From Rhodococcus pseudokoreensis (GTDB lineage: Bacteria; Actinomycetota; Actinomycetes; Mycobacteriales; Mycobacteriaceae): 64,000 bases of DNA. The notes below the pieces were generated by a model that saw nothing but the letters and a program-made list of their open reading frames with translations, had not been told where the DNA came from and did no database searches. Positions 50,536 through 59,576 of this stretch are shown piece after piece (position 1 is the stretch's first letter; each line of letters begins with the position of its first letter). Location: the NCBI RefSeq assembly GCF_017068395.1, contig NZ_CP070619.1, forward strand, positions 4,340,001 to 4,404,000. Direction: 5' to 3'. Position numbers and translations under genes: made by a program.

Positions 50536-51836
50536 CGCACAGCTTCCTGATCGGTGGCCGAAACGGCCGGTGTCGTGTTCGTGTCGTCGTTTCGCCGCGG
50601 TACCAGAGCGGTCAGTGCCGCGCCGACGACGGCGGGGGCGGCGAAGGCCAGCAACTGCCAGGTGCTGCCCGCGCCGATGGTGACGAAGAAGCCGCCGTAC
50701 GTCGGTCCGATGATCGCCCCGATACGTCCGACTCCGAGAGCCATTCCGATGCCGGTGGTCCGGCATGCCGCGGGGTAGTGACCGCCGATGAACGTGTTGA
50801 GCAGGATCTGGGTTCCGGTGGTGCCGACGCCGGCGAGCAGCACCAGCAGGTAGACGACAGCGGTGGGCGGACCGGTGGCGATCAGGATCAGTGAGACTGC
50901 GGCGCAGAGGAATCCGATCGCGGTGACGGGTTTGATCCCGTACCGGTCGGCGAGTGCGGCGCCGCCGAGGGCTCCGACAGCGCCGCCGACGTTCAGTGTC
51001 AGCAGGAACGACAGCGCGGCCCCGAGCGGATATCCGGCCGACTTCATCAGGGCGGGCAGCCACGTCGCGACACCGAACAGCACCAGCAGGCACACCAGGG
51101 TCATGCCCCAGAACAACAATGTCGCGGTCGTCCGCCCGCTGCCGAACAGGGCACGCAGTCCGCGCTCGGGGTGCGGAACGGTCGAGGTGGCGGGCTCGGG
51201 TTCGAGCCCATACCGTGCGCCGATCGCCGTGGCCTCGGTCGCGCGGCCGCGGGAGGTCAGGTACGCGGGTGATTCGGGGAGATACCGGAGCATCAGCGGC
51301 AGGAACAGCAGCGCCGGAACCAGCCCGGCCACGAACATCGCCCGGAAACCGAACGTGGGCACGAGCCACAGGGACAGCACACCGGCCAGAATTCCGCCGA
51401 TGCTGGTGCCGACGAATCCCATCGCCACCGAGCGTGCCCGGGTTCGGCTGTGGGAGAACTCGATCAGGGTGGAGGCGGCGGTCGGCATGAGGACGCCGGC
51501 ACCGATGCCCACCGCCGTCCGGCCGACCCCGAACACCGCGGGGGTGGGTGCGAGTGCGCAGACACCCATCGCGGCGGAGAACACCAGGACCGCGGCGAGG
51601 AGGGTGCGGCGGCGGCCCCAGCGGTCGGCGACGCCGGCGGCGACCAGCGCGCCGATCAGCATGCCGACGCCGGTGAGGGAGCCGAGCATCCCGACGTCGG
51701 TGGCGTCGAGTTGCCAGGGCTCGTAGGCGAGGAGGGAGGGAACGACGGTGCCGTACATCAGCAGGTCGTATCCCTCGAGGACGAGGGCCATCAGGCAGAG
51801 CCCGATGACGGGGGCAGTGGTGGGGCGGGCAGTCAT
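50532..51836 (-). CDS. Aromatic acid:H+ symporter-type MFS transporter
   Basis: The 434-residue transporter has the AAHS-like start LMALVLEGYDLLMYGTVVPSL with the DLLMYG motif and the motif-A loop GVADRWGRRRTLL. Members such as PcaK import aromatic carboxylates. This suggests that the cluster substrate is an aromatic or heteroaromatic acid. ATG 51836 is 67 bases after the hydrolase gene. Confidence 0.87.
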   Translation of the reverse strand: MTARPTTAPVIGLCLMALVLEGYDLLMYGTVVPSLLAYEPWQLDATDVGMLGSLTGVGMLIGALVAAGVADRWGRRRTLLAAVLVFSAAMGVCALAPTPAVFGVGRTAVGIGAGVLMPTAASTLIEFSHSRTRARSVAMGFVGTSIGGILAGVLSLWLVPTFGFRAMFVAGLVPALLFLPLMLRYLPESPAYLTSRGRATEATAIGARYGLEPEPATSTVPHPERGLRALFGSGRTTATLLFWGMTLVCLLVLFGVATWLPALMKSAGYPLGAALSFLLTLNVGGAVGALGGAALADRYGIKPVTAIGFLCAAVSLILIATGPPTAVVYLLVLLAGVGTTGTQILLNTFIGGHYPAACRTTGIGMALGVGRIGAIIGPTYGGFFVTIGAGSTWQLLAFAAPAVVGAALTALVPRRNDDTNTTPAVSATDQEAVR

Positions 51837-51903
51837 GTGTACTCCGCTCGACCGGGCACCCGACGACCGCGACGCGGTATCGGGTGCCCGGATATAAAGG
51901 GGG

Positions 51904-53139
51904 TCAGGAGAATCGGTCGGACAGCCAGGCGCCGATGTCGGCCGCGGCGAGGGCGGCCCCGGTGGGTGCGCCCTCGGCGATGGGCCCGCCGAAGTGGGTG
52001 CCGGCGACGCGGACGTGGGTCTTGTCCGTCGACCCGAGGGCATCGCACATGGTCTTGGCGTCGTCGGGGAAGCAGGCCTGGTCGCCGGTGAGTTCGACGA
52101 ACAGGGCGGGGGTGGTCACGGCGGGAGCGCAGCGCAGGAAGTCGGCGTTGGTGCTGAGCCCGGACCACGTCGACAGCCAGGCGTCGGGGGTGGCGAAGCG
52201 GCCGAAGCCGACGAGTCCGTAGTTGGTCAGATCCGGCCGCCGGCCGAACAGCGACCCGTACGGGCGCTCGTTGGGGCTCAGCGACAGGTCGGTGAACCGC
52301 AGGTCCGCGTCGGTGCGGTAGACGGTGAGGACGCGGGGCACGAGGGCGGCGCGCCGGTCGGCGGGTTCGCCGGTGCTCTTGTACCGTCGGCGCGCGTCGG
52401 CGGCTTCCTCGACGCGCTGCCGGGCGATCTCGTCGAGGCGGGTGACGCGGTCGTGTTGCGCTGCCCGGTAGCGGGTGACGAACTCGGGTGCATAGGCCGA
52501 ACTGTGCGGGGGTTCGGCGAATCCGTTGGCCGGGTCGAACGGATTCAACGCGGGATCGGCCGCCAACGGGTCGGACTCGTCGACGACGGACGGGTCGATC
52601 AATCGGAGCAGCAGCGCGCCCTGCCCGGGATGCGGAGCCATGAACACGGCGCCGTCGGGCAGCGGCATCTGCGCCCCGGCCAGATCGATCGGTCGTCCGG
52701 CCGGGGTGTGGGTCAACCGCTCCGCCGCGGGCAGACCGGCCTGCTGGTGATAGAACGCGAACAGAGTGCCGCCGCCCGAGTGCCCCAGAGTGACGACGTG
52801 CTCGAAACCCTTCTCGCGCAGAAAGACCTGACCGGCCGCGGCATCGAGCAGGGCCTGCTCGTGCACCAGGGCGACGTCGTTGTTGACCGAGCGGGTGCCC
52901 TGCGTCCACACCGCGTGGCCGCGGGCGAGCAGTTCGGGCACCAGTACGTGGTGTGTCAGGTCCTGGCGGGGGTGCATGAGCGCGACGACGGTGCGGGCGC
53001 CGGGGACGACCCGCAGCACGCCGGTGACCTTCGCCCCGTCGGCGGTCGCGAGTTCGTGCACGGACGTGACGGTGCTGTCCGGTGCCTGCGCGGCGTCGAT
53101 GTACCGGCCGGCGCCGAGCCGCCGGGTGTCCGTGCTCAT
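51904..53139 (-). CDS. Alpha/beta hydrolase
   Basis: The 411-residue protein has the nucleophile motif GHSGGG (in HVVTLGHSGGGTLF), an acidic residue region FVELTGDQ and a likely catalytic His in GTHFGGPIAEG. There is no signal peptide, so it acts in the cytosol. The substrate is unknown; C-C bond or ester hydrolysis would suit a ring-cleavage pathway. The start overlaps the stop of the upstream 81-residue gene (ATGA). Confidence 0.82.
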   Translation of the reverse strand: MSTDTRRLGAGRYIDAAQAPDSTVTSVHELATADGAKVTGVLRVVPGARTVVALMHPRQDLTHHVLVPELLARGHAVWTQGTRSVNNDVALVHEQALLDAAAGQVFLREKGFEHVVTLGHSGGGTLFAFYHQQAGLPAAERLTHTPAGRPIDLAGAQMPLPDGAVFMAPHPGQGALLLRLIDPSVVDESDPLAADPALNPFDPANGFAEPPHSSAYAPEFVTRYRAAQHDRVTRLDEIARQRVEEAADARRRYKSTGEPADRRAALVPRVLTVYRTDADLRFTDLSLSPNERPYGSLFGRRPDLTNYGLVGFGRFATPDAWLSTWSGLSTNADFLRCAPAVTTPALFVELTGDQACFPDDAKTMCDALGSTDKTHVRVAGTHFGGPIAEGAPTGAALAAADIGAWLSDRFS

Positions 53140-53381
53140 CGCGGCTCGATTCGCATGGCGTCCTTGTCCCACTGGGTGATCCGGGACTGCGCCAGTCCGG
53201 CGACGCTGCTGTACCAGACGGCGTGACGGCAGCCGGTGGCCCGCCGGTCGATGACGATGTGGGAGTCGGACACGATGCGGAAGTAGGGTCCGACGTGGTC
53301 GACGGTGACCGCCGGATCACGGCCGGCGACCTCCGCGACCGCGGTGTTCTCGGGGACGTCGAGGACGAACAGGGTGGTCAT
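53136..53381 (-). CDS. 81-residue protein of unknown function
   Basis: This small protein has no recognised family, one Cys and no membrane segment. Both ends overlap neighbours by four bases (VOC gene before it, hydrolase after it), so it is translated as part of the pathway operon and is probably a real subunit or auxiliary factor. Confidence 0.75.
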   Translation of the reverse strand: MTTLFVLDVPENTAVAEVAGRDPAVTVDHVGPYFRIVSDSHIVIDRRATGCRHAVWYSSVAGLAQSRITQWDKDAMRIEPR

Positions 53382-54022
53382 CGGGTCGCCACCTCCTTCG
53401 ATTCCTGTTGCTGCTGCCAGGCGGCCGCGCGTTCGGTGATGAGTTCGGCCTTGCGGGTCAGCAGGGCGTCCATGCTGGGGTCGGGCCCGGTCACCACGTC
53501 GACGAGGGCGTCGATGGTGAGGTTGGCGTCGAGGTCTTCCTGCGGGGTGACCGGGCGCAGCGCCCGGGTGATCTCGATCATGTAGCCGTTGGGGTCGTGG
53601 GTGTAGATCGACTCGATCGTCTCGTGCTGGATCTGCATCTCCACCGGCCACGCGCTGCCGTCGAGGCGGCGGCGGTATTCCATCAGGTCGTCCTCGCTGT
53701 CGACGTGGATGGCGAGGTGCCGGGAGCGGATGAAGAAGATCGGCACGTCCTCGGCGAAGCGGGAGTACGAGTCACCCTGCGGTCCGCCGTCGAAGGGTTC
53801 GAGACCGAAGTAGTAGAAGAAGGCCAGCCGGTCGTCGTTGCCGATGTCGAAGAAGAAGTGGATGAAGTCGGGGTGTTTCTCCGGCCCCCACCCGGCCGCG
53901 CAGATCGAGTGGACAACGGGGAACCCGAGCACGTCGCGGTAGAACTTGACGGTGCCGGCCGGATCGAAGGTCGGATAGGCGACGTGGTCGACGCCTTTGA
54001 CGGTGTGCTGCAGTTCGGACAT
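53378..54022 (-). CDS. VOC-superfamily protein (extradiol dioxygenase-like)
   Basis: The 214-residue protein has the VOC metal triad pattern: His in GVDHVAY, His in HLAIHV and Glu in GYMIEITRAL. A C-terminal helical extension of about 50 residues follows. It resembles one-domain extradiol dioxygenases and glyoxalase-like enzymes. It could cleave an aromatic ring or isomerise a pathway intermediate. Its neighbours are an Asp/Glu-racemase-fold enzyme and the 81-residue gene. Confidence 0.83.
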   Translation of the reverse strand: MSELQHTVKGVDHVAYPTFDPAGTVKFYRDVLGFPVVHSICAAGWGPEKHPDFIHFFFDIGNDDRLAFFYYFGLEPFDGGPQGDSYSRFAEDVPIFFIRSRHLAIHVDSEDDLMEYRRRLDGSAWPVEMQIQHETIESIYTHDPNGYMIEITRALRPVTPQEDLDANLTIDALVDVVTGPDPSMDALLTRKAELITERAAAWQQQQESKEVATR

Positions 54023-54045
54023 GGTGAACTCCAAGGGGTTCGGGG

Positions 54046-54804
54046 TTACTGACGGGCGGCGGCCGGTGCGTCGGCGCGGAGCAGACTGCCGGCCCCGGGG
54101 ATGTCGACGGGGAGGTCGAGGGCGCGCAGCAGGCTGTAGGCGCCGGCGGTGGCGGCGGAGAGGACGGGCAATCCGAACTCGTCCTCGGCGGCCTGCACCA
54201 GGGGAAGCGACGGCATCTGCACGCACGCGGAGATCACGAGTGCGTCCACGCCCTGCAGGTCGAGGGATCGGGCGGCGTCCATCACCCGGTCGCCGGGGAT
54301 GCATCCGACCTCGGCGTTGTCGGCGACCTCGAGCGCGCGCCAGTCGTGGACCTGGATGCCCTCGGCCTCGATGTACGCGACGACCTGCTCGGCGAGGGGA
54401 CGCAGGTACGGGGTGACGAGGGCGATGCGCCGGGCCCCGATCGCCCGGAGCGCTTCGATCAGCGCGCCGGCGCTCGAGCGGACCGCCGCCTCGGAGCCGC
54501 CGGTGGCGAGTTGTTCGGCGACCAGTCCTTCGACGCGCTGATGCTCACCCGGTCCGACCGACATGAGCGCGACCAGGCAGGCGTAGAGGATGGCGTCGAC
54601 TCCGGCGTCGCCGAGTTCGAGAATGCAGCGCTCACGCTGGGCGTTCATCGCCCGCAGTTGCTCGGGTGAGACGGCCTGCATGCGCATCCGGCTGGAGTGG
54701 AACGAGAACTGTGCGTCGGCGTGCTGACCGAGCAGCGCCGGCATCTCCGTCTCGACGGTCACATTGGAACTCGGGACGACGAGTCCGATGCGATGAATGC
54801 CCAT
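54046..54804 (-). CDS. Asp/Glu racemase-fold enzyme (maleate isomerase-like)
   Basis: The 252-residue protein starts GLVVPSSNVTVETEMP and has two cysteines at the positions used in this fold (ILYACLVALMS and VISACVQMPSL). Both are kept in maleate cis-trans isomerases and racemases. Arylmalonate decarboxylases of the same superfamily usually keep one. It is the first gene of the leftward operon. Possible roles are maleate to fumarate isomerisation after ring cleavage, or racemisation of a hydantoin-like substrate of HyuAB. Confidence 0.82.
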   Translation of the reverse strand: MGIHRIGLVVPSSNVTVETEMPALLGQHADAQFSFHSSRMRMQAVSPEQLRAMNAQRERCILELGDAGVDAILYACLVALMSVGPGEHQRVEGLVAEQLATGGSEAAVRSSAGALIEALRAIGARRIALVTPYLRPLAEQVVAYIEAEGIQVHDWRALEVADNAEVGCIPGDRVMDAARSLDLQGVDALVISACVQMPSLPLVQAAEDEFGLPVLSAATAGAYSLLRALDLPVDIPGAGSLLRADAPAAARQ

Positions 54805-54882
54805 GGTGTGCCCTTCTGATGTCGAATTGTCGCGAGGCGGGGGAGTGAGCACCCCGGCATGCGTTGATTTACGCTCATGCCG

Positions 54883-55003
54883 AGTATTCGACGTTCGCGA
54901 AGATTCGTCAAGCCCCCACGTCCGGGCCGGTAAACGGCGCCCGGAACGTGACTGTCTTCACAGTCCACTCTTGACATGTCATCAGACACGTCGAATACTC
55001 GAC
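54883..55003. promoter_or_regulatory. Mirror-image divergent promoters with shared operator
   Basis: Rightward: TTGACA (54971-54976), 17 bases, AATACT (54994-54999). Leftward: TTGACG (54911-54906), 17 bases, AATACT (54888-54883). Both -10 boxes lie in the same 13-base word CGTCGAATACTCG (54989-55001; reversed at 54881-54893), itself centred on GTCGA-N4-TCGAC. A third palindrome GACTGT-cttc-ACAGTC (54950-54965) lies between the promoters, just upstream of the rightward -35. Confidence 0.82.
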
Positions 55004-55081
55004 ATTGACGTAAGACGGTGTTGGAGGACGACCTCGCACCGGTCGAGAACTTCCACCTCATTTCGAAGGAGCGCAGAGGTA

Positions 55082-57184
55082 ATGGCATATGTGATCGGAG
55101 TGGACGTCGGTGGCACGTTCACGGATGCGGTATTGGACGACAATGCCGGCACAGTTCTCGCCGCGAAGGCTCCCTCGACCCCGCCGGACTATTCGCAGGG
55201 CGTGATCGACGTCCTCGACGTGCTCGCCGAGCAACTGGGGTGCCCGGTCGAGGAGATGCTGGCGAACACACACCACATCGCGCACGGCACCACGTCCTCG
55301 CTCAACGCCCTGGTCATGGGGAACGTGCCGCCGGTCGGGTTCCTCACCACCAAGGGGCACCGCGACTCGATCTACATCATGAACGTCGAGGGCCGCTATC
55401 TGGGCAGCTCACCGGAGCAGCTGCAGAACGTGATGGGGCAGAGCAAGTCTCACGGACTGGTACCGAAGAAGCATGCCCTCGAGGTGACGGAGCGGCTGGA
55501 CCGCGACGGCAACGTCGTCGTGGCACTGGACGAGGATTCCGCCCGCGAGGCGATTCACGCCCTCGTCGACGACGGGGTGTCGGGCATCGCCGTCTCGCTG
55601 CTCTGGTCGTTCCGCAACCCGGCGCACGAGCAGCGGATCCGCGAACTCGTCCACGAGATCGACCCGACGATGTTCGTGTCCCTGTCGAGTGAGGTCAGCC
55701 CGCGTATCCGCGAGTTCGCCCGCAACGCCACGACCATCATGAGCACCCAGATCGGCCCCGGGCTGCGGGACTACCTCGGCGAACTCGAGTCGAAGCTGCG
55801 TGACCGGAAGCTCGCCGGACCGCTGCTGGTGATGCAGAGCAACGGCGGTGCCGTCGCGGCCGCCGAGGCGCCGAAGAACGCGATCAGCACCGTCGGGTCG
55901 GTGCTCACCGGCGGCGTCGTCGGAGCGGTGTCGCTCGGCACCCAGCTCGGGCACCGCAACATCATCGCCACCGACGTCGGCGGCACCACCTTCCTCGTCG
56001 GACTCGTCGTCGACGGTGAGCCCGTGCGCGCGTCCAGCACGATCATCAACCATCACCCGATCAACGTCCCCACCCTCGAAGTGCACGCCATCGGGTCCGG
56101 CGGCGGCGCGATCGCCTGGGTCGACCAAGGCGGCAACCTGCAGATCGGCCCGCACAGTGCGCAGGCCGTGCCCGGGCCTGCCTGCTACGGGCAGGGCGGC
56201 ACCGAACCCACCAACGCCGACGCGAACCTGGTGCTCGGGATCCTGCCCGAACGCGGCCTGCTCGGTGGCCGCAAACCACTGGACAAGGAACTCGCGCGGG
56301 AGGCGATCCGCACCAGGATCGCCGAACCCCTGGGGCTGTCGATCGAGGACGCCGCCGCCGCGATCTACGCGGTGCAGAACGCGCAGACCGGTGACCTGCT
56401 CCGCAAGACCGTGGTCGAGGCCGGACACGACCCGCGCGACTTCGTGCTGTACGCGTTCGGCGGTGCCGGCCCCGCGCACTGCGCCGCCTACGCCCGTGAG
56501 GTCGGGGTCCGCGAGGTCGTCGTCCCGCTCGGCCAGGTGGCCTCCGCGTTCTCCGCGTACGGTCTGGCGTCGTCGAACATCGTGCTGGCCGCCGAGCTGT
56601 CCGACCCGGCCGCGATGCCACTCGATCCCGTCCGGGCCGAACGCAACTTCGACCAACTCGAGCAACAGGTCCGGGCAGCACTCGACCGGCAGGGGCTGAA
56701 GTTCACCGGCGTGGAGGTCGAACGCGAGATCGACATGCGCTACACCATGCAGCTGGCGGAGGTGGCGACCCCGGTCCCGGCCGGAAGCCTCGACAGCGAG
56801 GGAGTCGCCCGGGCTTCGGACCTGTTCGAACAGCGCTACGCCGAACTCTACGGACAGGACAGCGGATTCCGGGAGGCCGGGATCCAGGCGATCACCTACC
56901 GGGTGCGCGTCACCGGCGTCCTGCCGTTCTCCCCCACCCTGCCCGAACTGAAATCCGCGGACTCGGCCGACGCGTCCGCCGCGAAGATCGGCACCCGCAA
57001 GGTGTGCCTGGACGGTCGGATCGGCTACGCCGACACCGACGTCTACGACTACAGCAAACTGCTCGCCGGACACGTCCTCCAGGGTCCCGCGATCGTCGAG
57101 GTCCCCACCACGACCGTCGTCGTCCCGCACGAGACCACCGGCACCGTCGACCGCCTCGGCAACCTCAACATCGTCGCCCAGTAG
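55082..57184 (+). CDS. Hydantoinase/oxoprolinase-family subunit A (HyuA-like)
   Basis: The 700-residue protein begins with the actin-like ATPase motif VDVGGTFTD (residues 7-15) of the HyuA/acetone carboxylase beta family. Its second phosphate motif, DVGGTTFLVGLVVDG, follows at about residue 300. Relatives cleave or carboxylate substrates at the expense of ATP, together with a HyuB subunit encoded next. ATG 55082 is chosen where family similarity begins. It is the first gene of the rightward operon. Confidence 0.9.
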   Translation: MAYVIGVDVGGTFTDAVLDDNAGTVLAAKAPSTPPDYSQGVIDVLDVLAEQLGCPVEEMLANTHHIAHGTTSSLNALVMGNVPPVGFLTTKGHRDSIYIMNVEGRYLGSSPEQLQNVMGQSKSHGLVPKKHALEVTERLDRDGNVVVALDEDSAREAIHALVDDGVSGIAVSLLWSFRNPAHEQRIRELVHEIDPTMFVSLSSEVSPRIREFARNATTIMSTQIGPGLRDYLGELESKLRDRKLAGPLLVMQSNGGAVAAAEAPKNAISTVGSVLTGGVVGAVSLGTQLGHRNIIATDVGGTTFLVGLVVDGEPVRASSTIINHHPINVPTLEVHAIGSGGGAIAWVDQGGNLQIGPHSAQAVPGPACYGQGGTEPTNADANLVLGILPERGLLGGRKPLDKELAREAIRTRIAEPLGLSIEDAAAAIYAVQNAQTGDLLRKTVVEAGHDPRDFVLYAFGGAGPAHCAAYAREVGVREVVVPLGQVASAFSAYGLASSNIVLAAELSDPAAMPLDPVRAERNFDQLEQQVRAALDRQGLKFTGVEVEREIDMRYTMQLAEVATPVPAGSLDSEGVARASDLFEQRYAELYGQDSGFREAGIQAITYRVRVTGVLPFSPTLPELKSADSADASAAKIGTRKVCLDGRIGYADTDVYDYSKLLAGHVLQGPAIVEVPTTTVVVPHETTGTVDRLGNLNIVAQ

Positions 57185-57196
57185 GAGCACCCGAAG

Positions 57197-59521
57197 ATGA
57201 CCATGCAAATCCCCGGCGCCGAAATTTTCTCGAGCCGACCGATCGACCCCGACGAACTTTCGCGCTCACTGCCGCCGTCGCTGCCCGTCCACAGCGTCAC
57301 CCAGGAGCAGATCGACGAACTCGACCCGCTGACCTACGAGGTCATCCGGCACCGGCTGTGGTCGGTCACCGACGAGATGGGCGAGGCCCTCAAACGGATG
57401 TCCGGCTCCCCGATCGTCACCGACGCGAACGACTTCGACTTCGCGATCAGCGACGAGATCGGCCAGGAAGTTCAGGTCGGTCTGTACAACACGATGCTCG
57501 TCGGCGCCGTCGACCTCGCGATCTACTGGACCCTCCGGCACCGGGCCACCAACCCGGGCATCACCGAGGGCGACATGTTCCTGTGCAACGACCCGTGGGT
57601 CGGCGGCGGCCTGCACCAGAGCGACGTGATCGTCTATCAGCCGGTCTTCTACGACGGCAAGCTGTTCGGCTGGACCAGCGCCATCTGCCACGAACCCGAC
57701 CTCGGCGGGTCCGGGCTCGGCTCGTTCGACCCGTCTGCGAAGGACGTCTTCTCCGAGTCGTTGCCCACCCCGCCGATCAAGGTGGTCCGCGACTACGAAC
57801 TGCAGCGCGACGTCGCCGACGCCTGGGTGCGTCGGTCGCGGGTGCCGATGCTCGTCGGGCTCGACCTGCGCGCGAAGATCGGCGCCAACACCGTCGGCCG
57901 CAATCGTCTGCTCGCGGTGATCGAGCAGTACGGCGCCGACACCGTCAAGGCCGTGATGAAGCGGATGATGGCAGACGCCGAGGGGCGCCTGCGCGGCAAG
58001 CTCGAGTCGTTGCCGGACGGCACCTGGAAGGCCACCGGCTACCAGGACCAGTCCCACACCGGTGACCGCGGAATCCACAAGATCACCGTGGCGATGACGA
58101 AGACCGCGGACCATCTCACGTTCGACTTCACCGGCACCGACCCGCAGACCGGCGTCATCAACTGCACGTACGCCGGGATGCGCGGCGGCGTGATGCTCGC
58201 CCTGCTGCCGATCCTCGCCGGCGACATCCCCTGGTCCGCCGGCGGGCTGATGCGCTGCTTCGATCTGGTCTCCGAGGAGGGCACGATCAACAACGCCACG
58301 TTCCCCGCCGCGGTCAGCCGCGGACCGATCGGCCCGGCCTGGCTGACCGGGACGCTGATCGCCGAATGCCTGTCCCAGATGCTCGACCGTTCCGTCGATC
58401 TCGGCAAGAGTGTGCAGGCCGCGTGCTGCGGCACGTGGGACACCGCGGTGATCGCGGGTCTCGACGAGCGGCCCGAGCAGTCGGTGCCGTTCCTGAACAT
58501 CATGATGGAACCCATGTCCGGTGGATACGGCGCCCGCCCGACCGCCGACGGCATGGACACCGGTGGCCTGTTCTGCATCCCGATGGGCCGGATCCCGGAC
58601 ACCGAGATGACCGAATTCCTGTACCCGCTGCTGACGCTGTGGCGCCGGGAGGAACCCGACTCCGGCGGGCCGGGACGCCAGCGCGGCGGTGTCAGCGCCT
58701 CGATCGCCGTCACCCCGTACGGCACCAGCCTGCCGATGGGGTTGGTCCTGGCGTCCGCGGGCAAAGCCGTCGCCCAGAACAACGGACTCGCAGGCGGATA
58801 CCCCGGCAACACCGGGGTGGAAGTCCTCGCCCGCGACACCGGCGTGGTCGAGCAATTCGCTGCCGGTCGCATCCCGGGCTCGCTGGACGACCTCGGCGGC
58901 GGTCGCGAGTTCGGCGCCTGCTACGCCGAAAGCTACGTTGCCCCAGGCGAAGTGCTCTACATGCACTGGCAGGGCGGCGGCGGATACGGGGACCCGCTGC
59001 TGCGCGATCCGGCCGCGGTGGCCGCCGACGTTCGCGAGGGCAAGGTCACCGAGCACGGTGCCGAGACCGTCTACGGTGTCGTCCTCGCCGACGGTGACGC
59101 CGACGAGATCCGCACCTCGGATCGGCGGGACGAGATGCGCACGGAGCGCCGGGATCGCTCCGGCGGAACCCCGGCCGATGCCCCGGTGGTCGACCTCGCC
59201 GGGGCGCGCCGGCTCGACGACAACCTCGCCGAGGTCACCGTGGGAGACACCCGGGTGATCGCGTGCGCCCAGTGCGGACGCCTCCTCGGCGACGAGAAGA
59301 ACAGCACCTCGCTCGATCTGGCACGTTTCGAGGGCCCGTCGTCGACGGCCGGGCCGCAGGTCACCTCCGATCCGGCGGAGTACGTGGACACCCCCGTCGT
59401 CTTCCGGCAGTTGTGCTGCCCCGGTTGCTGGACTGCCGTCTACTCCGGCATCGTGCCCGCCGATCACCCCGATCACGCCCTCGATGTGGCCCGGCTCCTG
59501 CCCGCGGTGGCGGAGCGGTGA
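57197..59521 (+). CDS. HyuB-like subunit with C-terminal cysteine-rich (acetone carboxylase gamma-like) extension
   Basis: The first 600 or so residues match HyuB (LDPLTYEVIRHRLWSVTDEM, GDMFLCNDPWVGG, GGRQRGG-type loops). Ordinary HyuB ends there. This 774-residue protein adds about 170 residues carrying CAQCG (Cys 690 and 693) and CCPGC (Cys 740, 741 and 744), the pattern of a zinc site. Such cysteines occur in the gamma subunits of acetone and acetophenone carboxylases. The fusion suggests an ATP-dependent carboxylase rather than a simple hydantoinase. It lies 12 bases after hyuA. Confidence 0.85.
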   Translation: MTMQIPGAEIFSSRPIDPDELSRSLPPSLPVHSVTQEQIDELDPLTYEVIRHRLWSVTDEMGEALKRMSGSPIVTDANDFDFAISDEIGQEVQVGLYNTMLVGAVDLAIYWTLRHRATNPGITEGDMFLCNDPWVGGGLHQSDVIVYQPVFYDGKLFGWTSAICHEPDLGGSGLGSFDPSAKDVFSESLPTPPIKVVRDYELQRDVADAWVRRSRVPMLVGLDLRAKIGANTVGRNRLLAVIEQYGADTVKAVMKRMMADAEGRLRGKLESLPDGTWKATGYQDQSHTGDRGIHKITVAMTKTADHLTFDFTGTDPQTGVINCTYAGMRGGVMLALLPILAGDIPWSAGGLMRCFDLVSEEGTINNATFPAAVSRGPIGPAWLTGTLIAECLSQMLDRSVDLGKSVQAACCGTWDTAVIAGLDERPEQSVPFLNIMMEPMSGGYGARPTADGMDTGGLFCIPMGRIPDTEMTEFLYPLLTLWRREEPDSGGPGRQRGGVSASIAVTPYGTSLPMGLVLASAGKAVAQNNGLAGGYPGNTGVEVLARDTGVVEQFAAGRIPGSLDDLGGGREFGACYAESYVAPGEVLYMHWQGGGGYGDPLLRDPAAVAADVREGKVTEHGAETVYGVVLADGDADEIRTSDRRDEMRTERRDRSGGTPADAPVVDLAGARRLDDNLAEVTVGDTRVIACAQCGRLLGDEKNSTSLDLARFEGPSSTAGPQVTSDPAEYVDTPVVFRQLCCPGCWTAVYSGIVPADHPDHALDVARLLPAVAER

Positions 59522-59525
59522 CTTT

Positions 59526-59555
59526 CCGGGTAATCGCACACCGGGTAATCACACA
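59526..59555 (+). repeat. 15-bp tandem duplication before the ligase gene
   Basis: CCGGGTAATCGCACA (59526-59540) is repeated at once with one base changed (59541-59555). It fills most of the gap between hyuB and the ligase ribosome binding site. Confidence 0.85.
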
Positions 59556-59576
59556 ATGGAGGGAAGGAGGACAGCG

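Noticed and set aside
57266..59539. 757-codon open frame antisense to the HyuB gene
   Set aside because: Composition is typical of GC-rich shadow frames, and the plus-strand HyuB is well supported.
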